Source: an uncultured Prevotellaceae bacterium (GTDB lineage Bacteria > Bacteroidota > Bacteroidia > Bacteroidales > UBA3663). From it: a stretch of 39,688 nt of DNA. The position numbers and the translations under genes are program-made. The stretch lies in NCBI GenBank assembly GCA_900319235.1, contig ONNR01000031.1, forward strand, positions 1,790 to 41,477, written 5' to 3'. Shown here piece by piece: positions 8,473-15,400 of the stretch. Every line of letters starts with the position of its first letter. Within the stretch, counting starts at the first letter, position 1. The notes below the pieces were generated by a model. The model had not been told where the DNA came from, did not search any database, and worked only from the letters and a program-made list of their open reading frames with translations.

Positions 8473-8931
8473 TTACTCAACAGGTCTAATAGACATTATC
8501 TCAAAGATCAAGAGAGCAAGAAACGAAATCAAGATAAGCACACTAATGATATTACTTATAATGGTGTATTGCTTGTGGCTATCCTTCTGCCAGTTGAAGT
8601 AAGAACTGATCGAGGATATGATTGAACCCAATGCCAAGATCGCTGCGAATGACGACATCGCAATATCATCTTTCGTTGTGAAGATAATCCAAGCGGCATA
8701 TGCCATAAGAATGCCAAATAGTGCAAAGATGCAACCTTGGACGACTCTATCATATGCGGTTTTCTTCAAGTTGAGTAAAAATCTGATACAAATGTGGCAA
8801 ATGTATACTAGACCCAATATTCTGAGCAGCTGAGTTAATATGTTATGTTCTGTAGAAAAATCATTCCAACTGTCGAAGAAGGGTCCTGCAAGAATTAAAA
8901 AAACGCAAATAATAATCTTGAGATATTTCAT
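8473..8931 (-). CDS. Small integral membrane protein, four TM helices, unknown function
   Basis: The protein is 152 aa. Four hydrophobic segments are visible at about residues 3-17, 33-52, 68-88 and 95-110, with another strong one near 128-146 (ISVLILISFLALLIFEIM), so four or five TM helices are possible. No catalytic motif, Cys pair or recognisable domain is present. It is AT-rich and lies between the terminator of the hsdM-hsdS unit and the promoter of the hsdR unit, with its own consensus promoter 22 bp upstream of the start. The separate transcription argues it is an independent passenger gene in the restriction locus. It could be an immunity-type or stress membrane protein; no function is assigned. 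Confidence 0.72.
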   Translation of the reverse strand: MKYLKIIICVFLILAGPFFDSWNDFSTEHNILTQLLRILGLVYICHICIRFLLNLKKTAYDRVVQGCIFALFGILMAYAAWIIFTTKDDIAMSSFAAILALGSIISSISSYFNWQKDSHKQYTIISNIISVLILISFLALLIFEIMSIRPVE

Positions 8932-8942
8932 AATTTAATTGT

Positions 8943-9003
8943 TTTTTTCGTTGCAAAGATAGCGTGTTTTTCAGTAAACTCCAAAAATAATGGGGAAAAA
9001 ATC
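8943..9003 (-). promoter_or_regulatory. Bacteroidetes promoter for the 4-TM protein gene; copy 2 of a duplicated segment
   Basis: On the minus strand TTTG (8982-8985), a 20-bp spacer and TATCTTTGC (8953-8961) sit 22 bp upstream of the start codon. It shares a near-identical 60-bp environment with 8391-8450, including the poly-T and poly-A flanks. Confidence 0.8.
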
Positions 9004-9041
9004 AAATGGGTCACGAAAATTAATTCTTTAACTATAAAGGC

Positions 9042-9075
9042 AACAAAAAAGCATCCGTTGGGATGCTTTTTTGTT
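9042..9075. terminator. Bidirectional intrinsic terminator after hsdS
   Basis: AACAAAAAAGCATCC (9042-9056) pairs perfectly over 15 bp with 9061-9075 around a GTTG loop, giving a GC-containing stem with A and T flanks in both directions. On the minus strand the stem begins at the second base of the hsdS stop codon, so it ends the hsdM-hsdS transcript. Confidence 0.9.
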
Positions 9076-10318
9076 ATAGCTTAATCTCGCCCGACATCAG
9101 TTTGGGAAGAAGGGTGTCGCGGAGGTGGGAGAGACGGCGGGATTCTACTGAATTTGTCAATATTGTTTTGATGAGTGGTAAAACCCAATCACAGAATTTA
9201 TTTACAATCACATTTTCAGGAGAATAAATGGGGATAGTTTCAATATCTTGTCTATTGATACCTGGTATTGCGGCTTTTGAACCTTGTGAATTCAGATAAT
9301 GCATGACATAATCTGATTGGAAGTAGAAATAACAAAAAGCATTAAAACCTTTATTACTGAAATCTAATTTGAATACATGTTCGTTAAGATAACACTCATC
9401 AAATGGATAACCTTCCCCAAATATAGAGTAATTTGGAATAAAGTAACCTGGCTTGCCGCCATCTTTATAAATTAATAACTCATAGCCATTTATCTTTCCT
9501 GTCTTTAATGAATTGGCATATTCTTCCGTAATGTATTTAGTTTTAGAAAAATCATAATTTCCCAATCCTTTAACGTGTTCGGCGCCGACACTTGGAATGC
9601 CTTGATTTAATTCTCCGACACCACCCTTTGGCCTTCTACCAGTTTCTAATATATGTGGCAACTCTGAAATACGTTTGATGGTTAACGATTGAGGAATCAT
9701 CCCAAGTTCCGACTCAACGAAAGGCTGGTCACGGAATGGCTCAAAGTCAACAAACCAAGATTTGAATAAAGCCTGTGCCTGTTGCTCTAAGTTCTCGTTT
9801 ATCTTCCTGTTGTTCTCGATTTTATCGTCGAGGGAAGATAATATGTCTGAAATTCGATTTTGCTCTGAAAGTGAGGGTAATTTAATAATAAAGTCTTTTA
9901 TGATTTGAGCATTCAAATTTTGTTGTGCACCTCCATTGGCTAATGAGGCAAGAATTGTATATTTATTGCACAAATAATAATAAATAAAACGATAATCTGC
10001 AAGTTTTGAATTAATGGTTAAGTTGCAGCATGCTTGATTTGTAGTTAAAGGAATCTTTGCAATTGCAGTTTTGCCGGCGGTTGCACCGTACATGGCGACA
10101 ATAACAGAGTTTTCAGATATCCATTTGGCAGAAGAATTATTAAGCCCATCTTCGGTAATGTTCCTTTCTGTAGAATAAATACGATTGAAGTTAACTTCCT
10201 TAGTATTTAACCAAGGAATATTACCATCGTAATAATCTTGTCGTTTACTTGAAGGTGTTCCTCCACTGCAAACAGAGTCACATAGGTCTCCCAACTTATA
10301 TTCTTTCCACTCTTCCAT
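9074..10318 (-). CDS. hsdS: Type I restriction-modification specificity subunit (HsdS)
   Basis: The protein is 414 aa and has the standard two-TRD layout. TRD1 spans about residues 1-150 (EEWKEYKLGDLC, SGGTPSS, GNIPWLNTKEV). The first conserved helical region is about 153-195 (SLSEQNRISDILSSLDDKIE, then LFKSWFVDF). TRD2 spans about 200-380 (IPQSLTIKRISEL, GIPSVGAEHVKG), and the second conserved helix is C-terminal (SRRLSHLRDTLLPKLMSGEI). It sets the bipartite DNA target for both modification and cleavage. It starts 4 bp after the RhuM-Fic stop and is last in the unit. The TRDs are clearly AT-richer than hsdM and hsdR, consistent with TRD exchange between strains. The target sequence cannot be predicted by eye. 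Confidence 0.95.
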   Translation of the reverse strand: MEEWKEYKLGDLCDSVCSGGTPSSKRQDYYDGNIPWLNTKEVNFNRIYSTERNITEDGLNNSSAKWISENSVIVAMYGATAGKTAIAKIPLTTNQACCNLTINSKLADYRFIYYYLCNKYTILASLANGGAQQNLNAQIIKDFIIKLPSLSEQNRISDILSSLDDKIENNRKINENLEQQAQALFKSWFVDFEPFRDQPFVESELGMIPQSLTIKRISELPHILETGRRPKGGVGELNQGIPSVGAEHVKGLGNYDFSKTKYITEEYANSLKTGKINGYELLIYKDGGKPGYFIPNYSIFGEGYPFDECYLNEHVFKLDFSNKGFNAFCYFYFQSDYVMHYLNSQGSKAAIPGINRQDIETIPIYSPENVIVNKFCDWVLPLIKTILTNSVESRRLSHLRDTLLPKLMSGEIKL

Positions 10319-10322
10319 TATT

Positions 10323-11294
10323 CTAATTCCTTTGGTTAATGAGATTCACCACTACCTTTACCATTATATCTTTCTCTTCTGTTCTGCTTTCTGCAATCAT
10401 CAGGGTCAACGCAACGAGTGTGTTGTCGGCTATACGTTTGGTGCCGTCTGGTCGATAGAGCACATGATTGTTGTTGAGAAACCATAGGAACAACGTAGCA
10501 GCAATACGCTTGTTGCCGTCGATGAATGAGTGATTCTTTATGACGAGATAGAGAAGCATTGCGGCTTTCTCCTCCACACTGGGATAGAGTTCTTCACCAT
10601 CAAACGTCTGATAAATCTGTCCAATACTGCTTCTAAAAGAGTCATCCTTCTCTTTGCCGAAGAGACCACTGCCTCCAAACTTATCACGCAGGCCATCGAT
10701 AGCCACCATCGCATTCTCGTACGTGGCATGGAATGGCTCTTCTTTGGTCGTCTTGTCAATGATCAAGCGTTCATAGTCGTAATTGTCGAGTGTGTCGAGT
10801 GCATAAGTATAATCAGTTACCACCTCAAACAGGGCATTTGTCTCGTCGGTAGACAGCACAAATTGGCTCTGAATTGTTCGCCCAAGCATCCCAACCAACT
10901 GGCGCAACTCACCAATCTGTTCTTTGCGAAGTCTTTCGTTGACAGCATATCCTTTAACAAGGTATTCCTTCAAAATATTACGAGCCCAGATGCGGAAAGC
11001 CGTACCACGCTTGCTCTTCACGCGATAGCCAACAGAGATGATGACGTCTAGACTATAGAAAGGCACAGGTTTTTTCACACCATTAACGTGTAAAAAATGC
11101 ACGTTATTCTCATCCCTTGCAAGTTCGCCCTCACGAAAAGCATTTAGAACGTGCCTTCTGACATTTGATTCTTCTCTGTCGAAAAGCGCAGACATTTGCT
11201 CCACACTTAACCATACCGTGTCATTCTCCAAACGAACATCAATCTGTGTCTGTCCGTCTTCTGTCTGGTATAATATTATGTTGCTCTCTTCCAT
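10323..11294 (-). CDS. RhuM-like N-terminal domain fused to a Fic/Doc domain
   Basis: The protein is 323 aa from the ATG at 11294 (MEESNIILYQTEDGQTQIDV); an upstream in-frame start at 11321 would overlap hsdM and lacks support. The N-terminal half is the RhuM/virulence-protein family fold (VWLSVEQMSALFDREESNVR, then PFYSLDVIISVGYRVKSKRG, then FRIWARNILKEYL). The C-terminal half carries a Fic-type motif, HSFIDGNKRIAATLFLWFL (about residues 260-280), matching HxFx(D/E)GNxR at its core. Fic enzymes usually transfer AMP from ATP to hydroxyl groups on proteins. The gene lies 10 bp after hsdM and 4 bp before hsdS. RhuM/Fic genes are recurrent between hsdM and hsdS in Bacteroidetes. It may guard or modulate the R-M system; that role is inference. 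Confidence 0.9.
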   Translation of the reverse strand: MEESNIILYQTEDGQTQIDVRLENDTVWLSVEQMSALFDREESNVRRHVLNAFREGELARDENNVHFLHVNGVKKPVPFYSLDVIISVGYRVKSKRGTAFRIWARNILKEYLVKGYAVNERLRKEQIGELRQLVGMLGRTIQSQFVLSTDETNALFEVVTDYTYALDTLDNYDYERLIIDKTTKEEPFHATYENAMVAIDGLRDKFGGSGLFGKEKDDSFRSSIGQIYQTFDGEELYPSVEEKAAMLLYLVIKNHSFIDGNKRIAATLFLWFLNNNHVLYRPDGTKRIADNTLVALTLMIAESRTEEKDIMVKVVVNLINQRN

Positions 11295-11304
11295 AAATGA
11301 GAAT

Positions 11305-12816
11305 TTACAATTTGAACCCAATACTTCCTAACTGCTTTCTGATCTCTTCTTCCAGCCGATGGCTCTCGGCGAAGAGGGCGGAGAGGTCGGAGGTGAGGCG
11401 GGACATCTTGGCGTCGAAGGGTTCACCATCGTCGGCGGCTTCGGCGATGCCGACGTAGCGGCCAGGGGTGAGGATGAAGTCCTGGGCTTCTATGTCAGCG
11501 GTGGTGCGCACGGCGCAGAAGCCCTTCTCGTCGGTGAGGGTGCCCTGCTGGAACTGATGGAAGGTACTGGCAATGCGGAGGATTTCGTCCTCGGTGAGTT
11601 CGCGCACGGCGCGAGTGACCATCACGCCCATCTGACGGGCATCGATGAAGAGCGTCTTGCCGCGCTGCGACTTGTTGCGCGAGAGGAACCACAACGACAC
11701 GGGGATGCCCGTGCTGTAGAAGAGCTTGTCGGGCAGTGCGATGATGCCCTCCACAAGGTCGGCGTTGATGATGTTCTTGCGAATCTCGCCTTCGCCACCC
11801 GACTGGCTGGAGAGTGCACCATTGGCAAGGACGAGGCCGATGCGCCCGGTGGGACTGAGGTGGTGGATCATGTGCTGCATCCAGGCGAAGTTGGCATTGC
11901 CCGAAGGAGGCAGACCGTAGGCCCAACGCACATCCTCCTGCAAGCTGCTCTGACCCCAATCGGAGAGATTGAACGGAGGATTGGCCATGATGAAATCGGC
12001 ACGCAGGGTGGGATGCTGGTCGTCGAAGAACGTGTCGGCATAGGTCTTGCCCAGATTGGCTTCGAGGCCTCGGATGGCGACGTTCATGTGCGCCATCTTC
12101 CACGTGCTCGGATTGGCTTCCTGACCATAGATCGAGATGCGCTGCAGGTCGCGGCTGTGACGACGGATGAACTTGGCACTCTGCACAAACATGCCACCCG
12201 AACCGCAGCACGGGTCATAGACGCGGCCCTCGTAGGGTTCGAGAATCTCGACGATGGTGCGCACGATGCAGCTGGGCGTATAGAATTCGCCCGCGTTCTT
12301 GCCTTCCATCGAGGCGAACTTCTGCAGGCAGTATTCGTAGGTGCGGCCCAGGAGGTCCTTCTCGTCACCGCTCTCGTGCATCTGGATGTTGGAGAAGAGC
12401 TCGACCACTTCGCCAAGGCGGCGCTTGTCGAGCTCGGGACGTGCGAAGTTCTTGGGCAGGATGCCTTTCAGACGCTGGTTCTCGCGTTCGATGGCGAGCA
12501 TCGAGTTGTCGATCACCACGCCCACCTCAGGTGTATGAGCTGCTTCGCTGATGACCTGCCAGCGTGCCTCCTTGGGCACGAAGAACACGTTCTCGGCGGT
12601 GTATTCGTCCTTGTCCTCCTCGTCGGCGTATTCATCGGCCTTGAGCTGCTGGTACATCTCGTCGAACTTGTCGGAGATATATTTCAGGAAGATGAGGCCG
12701 AGGACCACGCCCTCATATTCGGCTGCATTCAGGTTGCCACGCAGCACGTCGGCGGCTTTCCATATCTTGTCTTCGAATCCTATCGATGTCTTGTCTTGTG
12801 CTTGTTTCTTTGCCAT
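11305..12816 (-). CDS. hsdM: Type I restriction-modification DNA N6-adenine methyltransferase (HsdM)
   Basis: The protein is 503 aa from ATG 12816 (MAKKQAQDKTSIGFEDKIW). A TTG eight codons upstream is rejected because it lies inside the promoter's TATATTTGC element. An N-terminal helical HsdM_N domain (KAADVLRGNLNAAEYEGVVL, GLIFLKYISDKF) precedes the N6_Mtase domain. The SAM-binding motif I is YDPCCGSGGMFVQSAKF (about residue 203), and the catalytic motif IV is NPPF in MANPPFNLSDWG (about 280). It methylates adenine at the HsdS target as an M2S trimer and forms the core to which HsdR attaches. It is the first gene of hsdM, rhuM-fic, hsdS with gaps of 10 and 4 bp, and is driven by the consensus promoter at 12837-12869. 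GC3-rich codon use leaves a long antisense frame. Confidence 0.96.
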   Translation of the reverse strand: MAKKQAQDKTSIGFEDKIWKAADVLRGNLNAAEYEGVVLGLIFLKYISDKFDEMYQQLKADEYADEEDKDEYTAENVFFVPKEARWQVISEAAHTPEVGVVIDNSMLAIERENQRLKGILPKNFARPELDKRRLGEVVELFSNIQMHESGDEKDLLGRTYEYCLQKFASMEGKNAGEFYTPSCIVRTIVEILEPYEGRVYDPCCGSGGMFVQSAKFIRRHSRDLQRISIYGQEANPSTWKMAHMNVAIRGLEANLGKTYADTFFDDQHPTLRADFIMANPPFNLSDWGQSSLQEDVRWAYGLPPSGNANFAWMQHMIHHLSPTGRIGLVLANGALSSQSGGEGEIRKNIINADLVEGIIALPDKLFYSTGIPVSLWFLSRNKSQRGKTLFIDARQMGVMVTRAVRELTEDEILRIASTFHQFQQGTLTDEKGFCAVRTTADIEAQDFILTPGRYVGIAEAADDGEPFDAKMSRLTSDLSALFAESHRLEEEIRKQLGSIGFKL

Positions 12817-12836
12817 GGGATAATTGATTAGCGGGT

Positions 12837-12869
12837 GCAAATATAGTCGATTCAGCGGAAATATCCAAA
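12837..12869 (-). promoter_or_regulatory. hsdM promoter
   Basis: On the minus strand TTTG (12866-12869), a 20-bp spacer and TATATTTGC (12837-12845), about 20 bp upstream of the ATG. The segment 12801-12850, promoter through the first codons, is 45/50 identical to 13710-13759 in front of umuD. Confidence 0.85.
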
Positions 12870-12907
12870 TGTTTCGTATTTTTTTTCTGTAATGAATTTA
12901 AAAAACC

Positions 12908-12952
12908 TTTTTGAAGAAGACAGGGGTGTTAGAATGGGCTGTCTTCTTCAAA
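12908..12952 (-). terminator. Minus-strand intrinsic terminator, long stem
   Basis: TTTTGAAGAAGACAG (12908-12922) pairs perfectly over 15 bp with 12938-12952, loop 12923-12937. On the minus strand it is followed by a T-rich run (ggTTTTTTaaa). It would stop transcripts arriving from 13120 or from umuD before they reach the hsdM promoter. Confidence 0.8.
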
Positions 12953-12954
12953 AG

Positions 12955-13120
12955 AGAAAAAGAGCTCCTATCTTAGGAGCTAGAAAAAAGGCAAAGCCAG
13001 AAAAAACTGTCCAGATTGCGATTGTTTTATCAAGAATTTGAGAATTAGAGAATTTTATAAATAGTGCGTGCCCTCCAAGAAAACTTGAAGGGCATGCTGA
13101 AATATTGGTTTATTTGTTTT
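12955..13120 (-). ncRNA. Candidate short transcript (small RNA or 16-residue peptide mRNA)
   Basis: A consensus promoter (13127-13159) and a tandem terminator (12981 to 12908) bracket about 160 bp with no conventional gene. The predicted RNA begins with a 14-bp hairpin with one mismatch (13066-13079 with 13084-13097, AAAA loop). Within it a small ORF starts at ATG 13095 and ends at 13045, encoding MPFKFSWRARTIYKIL, a basic 16-residue peptide. The start codon lies inside the hairpin, which would restrain translation. I cannot tell whether the RNA or the peptide is the product, or whether this is a decayed gene. Confidence 0.4.
12963..12981 (-). terminator. Minus-strand intrinsic terminator, short stem
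   Basis: AGCTCCTA (12963-12970) and TAGGAGCT (12974-12981) form a perfect 8-bp stem with a 3-nt loop, followed on the minus strand by CTTTTTCTCTTTT. It lies just upstream of a second terminator, giving a tandem pair. Confidence 0.75.
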
Positions 13121-13126
13121 CGCGCT

Positions 13127-13159
13127 GCAAAGATAGGGCATTTATGTGAGGAGTGCAAG
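13127..13159 (-). promoter_or_regulatory. Promoter of the candidate short transcript
   Basis: On the minus strand TATCTTTGC (13127-13135) has a one-off -33 match (CTTG, 13156-13159) at the standard 20-bp spacing. No conventional gene lies downstream before the tandem terminators. Confidence 0.6.
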
Positions 13160-13262
13160 AAATATTTCGACTTTTTCGTCTTGATATAGCGACAGGAGGC
13201 AAATATCGCGACAAATTCGACGAACCCCTTCCGGATTTGTCGTGTCACATGGCAGAGGGGGC

Positions 13263-13697
13263 TTACTTCCACTTCTTGATTGTCCAAACCACGACGCCCC
13301 AGACTTCGAAGTTGTCGTCTTCATCAATTCTGATTGGCTTGAAGTTGCGATTGGCGGGACGGAGCTCGATGTAGCCCTCGCGGCGGTGGGTGAGGTCGAG
13401 GTACTTGATGGTGAACTCGTTGTTGAGGAAGGCGACGATAACGTCACCATCCCTCGGTTGTATGGATCGGTCGATGACGGCGATGTCACCATCGCAGATG
13501 CTGGCTTCCATCATCGAATCGCCTTCCACGCGTCCGTAGAAGGTGGATTCGGGGTGGGCGATGAGGTCACGATTGAAGTCGAGTGAATCACGCATGTAGT
13601 CTTCGGCAGGGGAGGGGAACCCTGCCTTGATGGCTGATGCGTACTGAAGGTCAAGCTGCTGCTTGAATTCGGTGTTGAGGATTTTTATAGAGGACAT
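13263..13697 (-). CDS. umuD: UmuD-type LexA-like self-cleaving S24 peptidase
   Basis: The protein is 144 aa. The cleavage site Ala25-Gly26 lies in AGFPSPAEDY, the UmuD signature. The catalytic Ser61 is in EGDSMME and Lys98 in EFTIKYL, each offset by one from E. coli UmuD Ser60 and Lys97. There is no N-terminal DNA-binding domain, which separates it from LexA and phage repressors. In an SOS response, RecA filaments promote cleavage and UmuD' joins UmuC as an error-prone polymerase. Unusually, no umuC follows: 420 bp of mostly regulatory DNA leads to hsdM. It may supply UmuD' to a polymerase encoded elsewhere. Its promoter and a four-codon leader ORF are near-copies of the hsdM start region. 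I see no obvious LexA box. Confidence 0.93.
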   Translation of the reverse strand: MSSIKILNTEFKQQLDLQYASAIKAGFPSPAEDYMRDSLDFNRDLIAHPESTFYGRVEGDSMMEASICDGDIAVIDRSIQPRDGDVIVAFLNNEFTIKYLDLTHRREGYIELRPANRNFKPIRIDEDDNFEVWGVVVWTIKKWK

Positions 13698-13710
13698 GGT
13701 GGGGTGGGGC

Positions 13711-13725
13711 TTATTTCTTTGCCAT
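13711..13725 (-). pseudogene. Four-codon leader ORF (MAKK-stop), copy of the hsdM start
   Basis: ATGGCAAAGAAATAA reads M-A-K-K-stop, and hsdM begins ATGGCAAAGAAACAA. One C-to-T change turns the fifth codon into a stop. The ORF ends 13 bp before the umuD ATG and is embedded in a segment 45/50 identical to 12801-12850. It could be a relic of promoter duplication or a short upstream ORF coupled to umuD translation. Confidence 0.6.
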
Positions 13726-13745
13726 GAGATAATTGATTAGTGGGT

Positions 13746-13778
13746 GCAAATATAGGTGATTTCTTCGACTTTGCCAAA
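13746..13778 (-). promoter_or_regulatory. umuD promoter, duplicated from or to hsdM
   Basis: On the minus strand TTTG (13775-13778), a 20-bp spacer and TATATTTGC (13746-13754), with the same spacing and flanks as the hsdM promoter. The rest of the 300-bp gap between umuD and the LRR gene (13779-13927) shows only AT-rich sequence and a weak GC inverted repeat near 13867. Confidence 0.85.
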
Positions 13779-13927
13779 TTAATCCGGTGTTTTTTTCATC
13801 CGAATTTTTAAAAGGGGAAAAATGGGCATGGGAGAATGCTTCAAAGATGGTCCGAACATAATTCCTTCCCCTAAGCAGGGGGATTAGGGTCTTCTCCTTC
13901 GGTTTTTTCATTCTTTTTCAAATTATA

Positions 13928-13959
13928 TTTGGAGATTGAACAAAAAAACGGTATCTTTG
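13928..13959 (+). promoter_or_regulatory. Promoter of the BspA-like LRR gene
   Basis: TTTG (13928-13931), a 20-bp spacer and TATCTTTG (13952-13959) form a consensus sigma-ABfr promoter about 40 bp upstream of the ATG at 13999. It is divergent from the umuD promoter. Confidence 0.85.
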
Positions 13960-13998
13960 CACACGCAAAACCGCTAATAATTTTAAATAGTTACTTAT

Positions 13999-15318
13999 AT
14001 GTTTTTGAAAGACGCATTGACATTTAGCGCAGATGGCAAGACCCTGGTTAAATGTGACGAGAGTTATGAAGGTAAGGTGGTAGTCCCCAGCAGTATGAAC
14101 GAACTCGGACAGAGTTCCGGTGGTGGCTTGTCAAGATTCTTCTCTGCGATTGTCTCCAACAAGGTGACGACCATCGCCGAGGATGCATTCAGGAACTGCA
14201 AGAAAATCACCTCCATCGTATTGCCTGAAAGCATCAATCTGATCGAGAAGAATGCCTTTTGGGGCTGCAGTAGCCTTAGCTCAATCAGGATTCCAGATAA
14301 GGTACAGAAGATTGATAGTTTTGCCTTCCATAGTTGCCCGAAACTTGAATCAATCGATATCCCTTCGAGTGTAATGGAGATTGGGATGTTTGCTTTCAGC
14401 GATTGCCCCGGTATCAGGAGAATTAACGTGGATCGCGACAATAGTAATTATAGAAGCGAAGATGGCGTCCTGTATTCCAAAGACAAGAGTATTCTGTATA
14501 AGGTGCCGCCGTGTTTTGAAAGGTTCATCATCCCCAGTTCTGTATCAAGGATTGACTATGATGCTTTCTCTGGTTGTAGCAGGCTTACCACGATAGAGAT
14601 TCCCGCGAATGTGTTGGACATTGAGTCGGGAAGCGTCTTCTGGGGATACAAAGGCTTCAGGGGATTTGTCGTTGACAGGAGCAATCCGGTCTATTGTGAT
14701 ATTGATGGTGCGTTGTGTTCGAAGGATGGCAAAGACCTTATTCGTGTGCCCGAAGGATTCCCGTCATTCAAGACGCCGGACTGCATCCATACAATTAAGG
14801 AGGGCGCCTTCTGGGGATGTGAAAAACTCACGGAGATCGAGATTTCGAAAAATGTGACGAAGATTGAACTTGTTGCTTTTTCCGAAACCTACGGTAACAA
14901 GCGCTACGTTGTCGCCGCGGACAATCCATGCTTTAGCGAAAAGAATGGAGCCATCTGCTCGAAGGATGGAAGGGCGCTGCTGCATGTCCCGGTTGGGTTG
15001 GAGACGTTCACAGTGCCCGACGGTATCGTCTATATCAATGCCGTATGCAACGACAATGAATCAATCGCTTTCGAAAACAACGATAAGCTCACCTCGTTGA
15101 CAATCCCGAGTAGCGTCATGCTGATAGGAGAATACACATTCATGGGTTGTAAAAACCTGGTGGAACTGCACATGAAGCACCAGACGCCTTTGGCAGCATT
15201 TGATGAAAAATCAGACATTGACGTCGCCAAGGTCACCCTCTTTGTGCCACGCGAATCAGAAGGGGCTTATCGTGCACATCCTTTCTATCGCCAGTTTGCC
15301 AGGATTGTTGGAGAATAA
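13999..15318 (+). CDS. BspA-type leucine-rich repeat (LRR_5) protein without a signal peptide
   Basis: The protein is 439 aa and built of LRR_5/BspA repeats of about 23 residues, e.g. VTTIAEDAFRNCKKITSIVL, VQKIDSFAFHSCPKLESIDI and VMEIGMFAFSDCPGIRRINV. They are interrupted by three longer insert modules with NxxYxxxDGxLxSKDxxxLxxVP (about residues 145-175, 230-260 and 305-335). These modules also occur in Treponema and Prevotella BspA-like proteins. Such proteins usually act in adhesion or recognition at the cell surface. Here the N-terminus (MFLKDALTFSADGKTLVKCD) has no signal peptide, lipobox or TM segment, and there is no C-terminal sorting domain, so it appears cytoplasmic. It is monocistronic, with its own promoter and terminator. 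It lies between the restriction and srf-like loci with no visible link to either. Confidence 0.9.
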   Translation: MFLKDALTFSADGKTLVKCDESYEGKVVVPSSMNELGQSSGGGLSRFFSAIVSNKVTTIAEDAFRNCKKITSIVLPESINLIEKNAFWGCSSLSSIRIPDKVQKIDSFAFHSCPKLESIDIPSSVMEIGMFAFSDCPGIRRINVDRDNSNYRSEDGVLYSKDKSILYKVPPCFERFIIPSSVSRIDYDAFSGCSRLTTIEIPANVLDIESGSVFWGYKGFRGFVVDRSNPVYCDIDGALCSKDGKDLIRVPEGFPSFKTPDCIHTIKEGAFWGCEKLTEIEISKNVTKIELVAFSETYGNKRYVVAADNPCFSEKNGAICSKDGRALLHVPVGLETFTVPDGIVYINAVCNDNESIAFENNDKLTSLTIPSSVMLIGEYTFMGCKNLVELHMKHQTPLAAFDEKSDIDVAKVTLFVPRESEGAYRAHPFYRQFARIVGE

Positions 15319-15333
15319 GATATGAATCAAGCA

Positions 15334-15369
15334 AAAAAAGACAGCCCGGGATGTGGGGCTGTCTTTTTT
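15334..15369. terminator. Bidirectional intrinsic terminator between the LRR gene and the 23-kb operon
   Basis: AAAAAAGACAGCCC (15334-15347) pairs perfectly over 14 bp with 15356-15369, loop 15348-15355. T runs on both strands let it end the LRR transcript (plus) and the long operon (minus), whose last stop codon is 32 bp away. Confidence 0.92.
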
Positions 15370-15400
15370 AGTTGTATGCTCGGGGAAAGAGCATCGGGTC

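Noticed and set aside
11359..12831. A 490-codon open frame antisense to hsdM
   Set aside because: Same artefact of GC3-rich coding; no promoter and no recognisable domain.
12817..12840. An upstream TTG start for hsdM adding eight residues
   Set aside because: The TTG is part of the TATATTTGC promoter element, so it would not be in the transcript.
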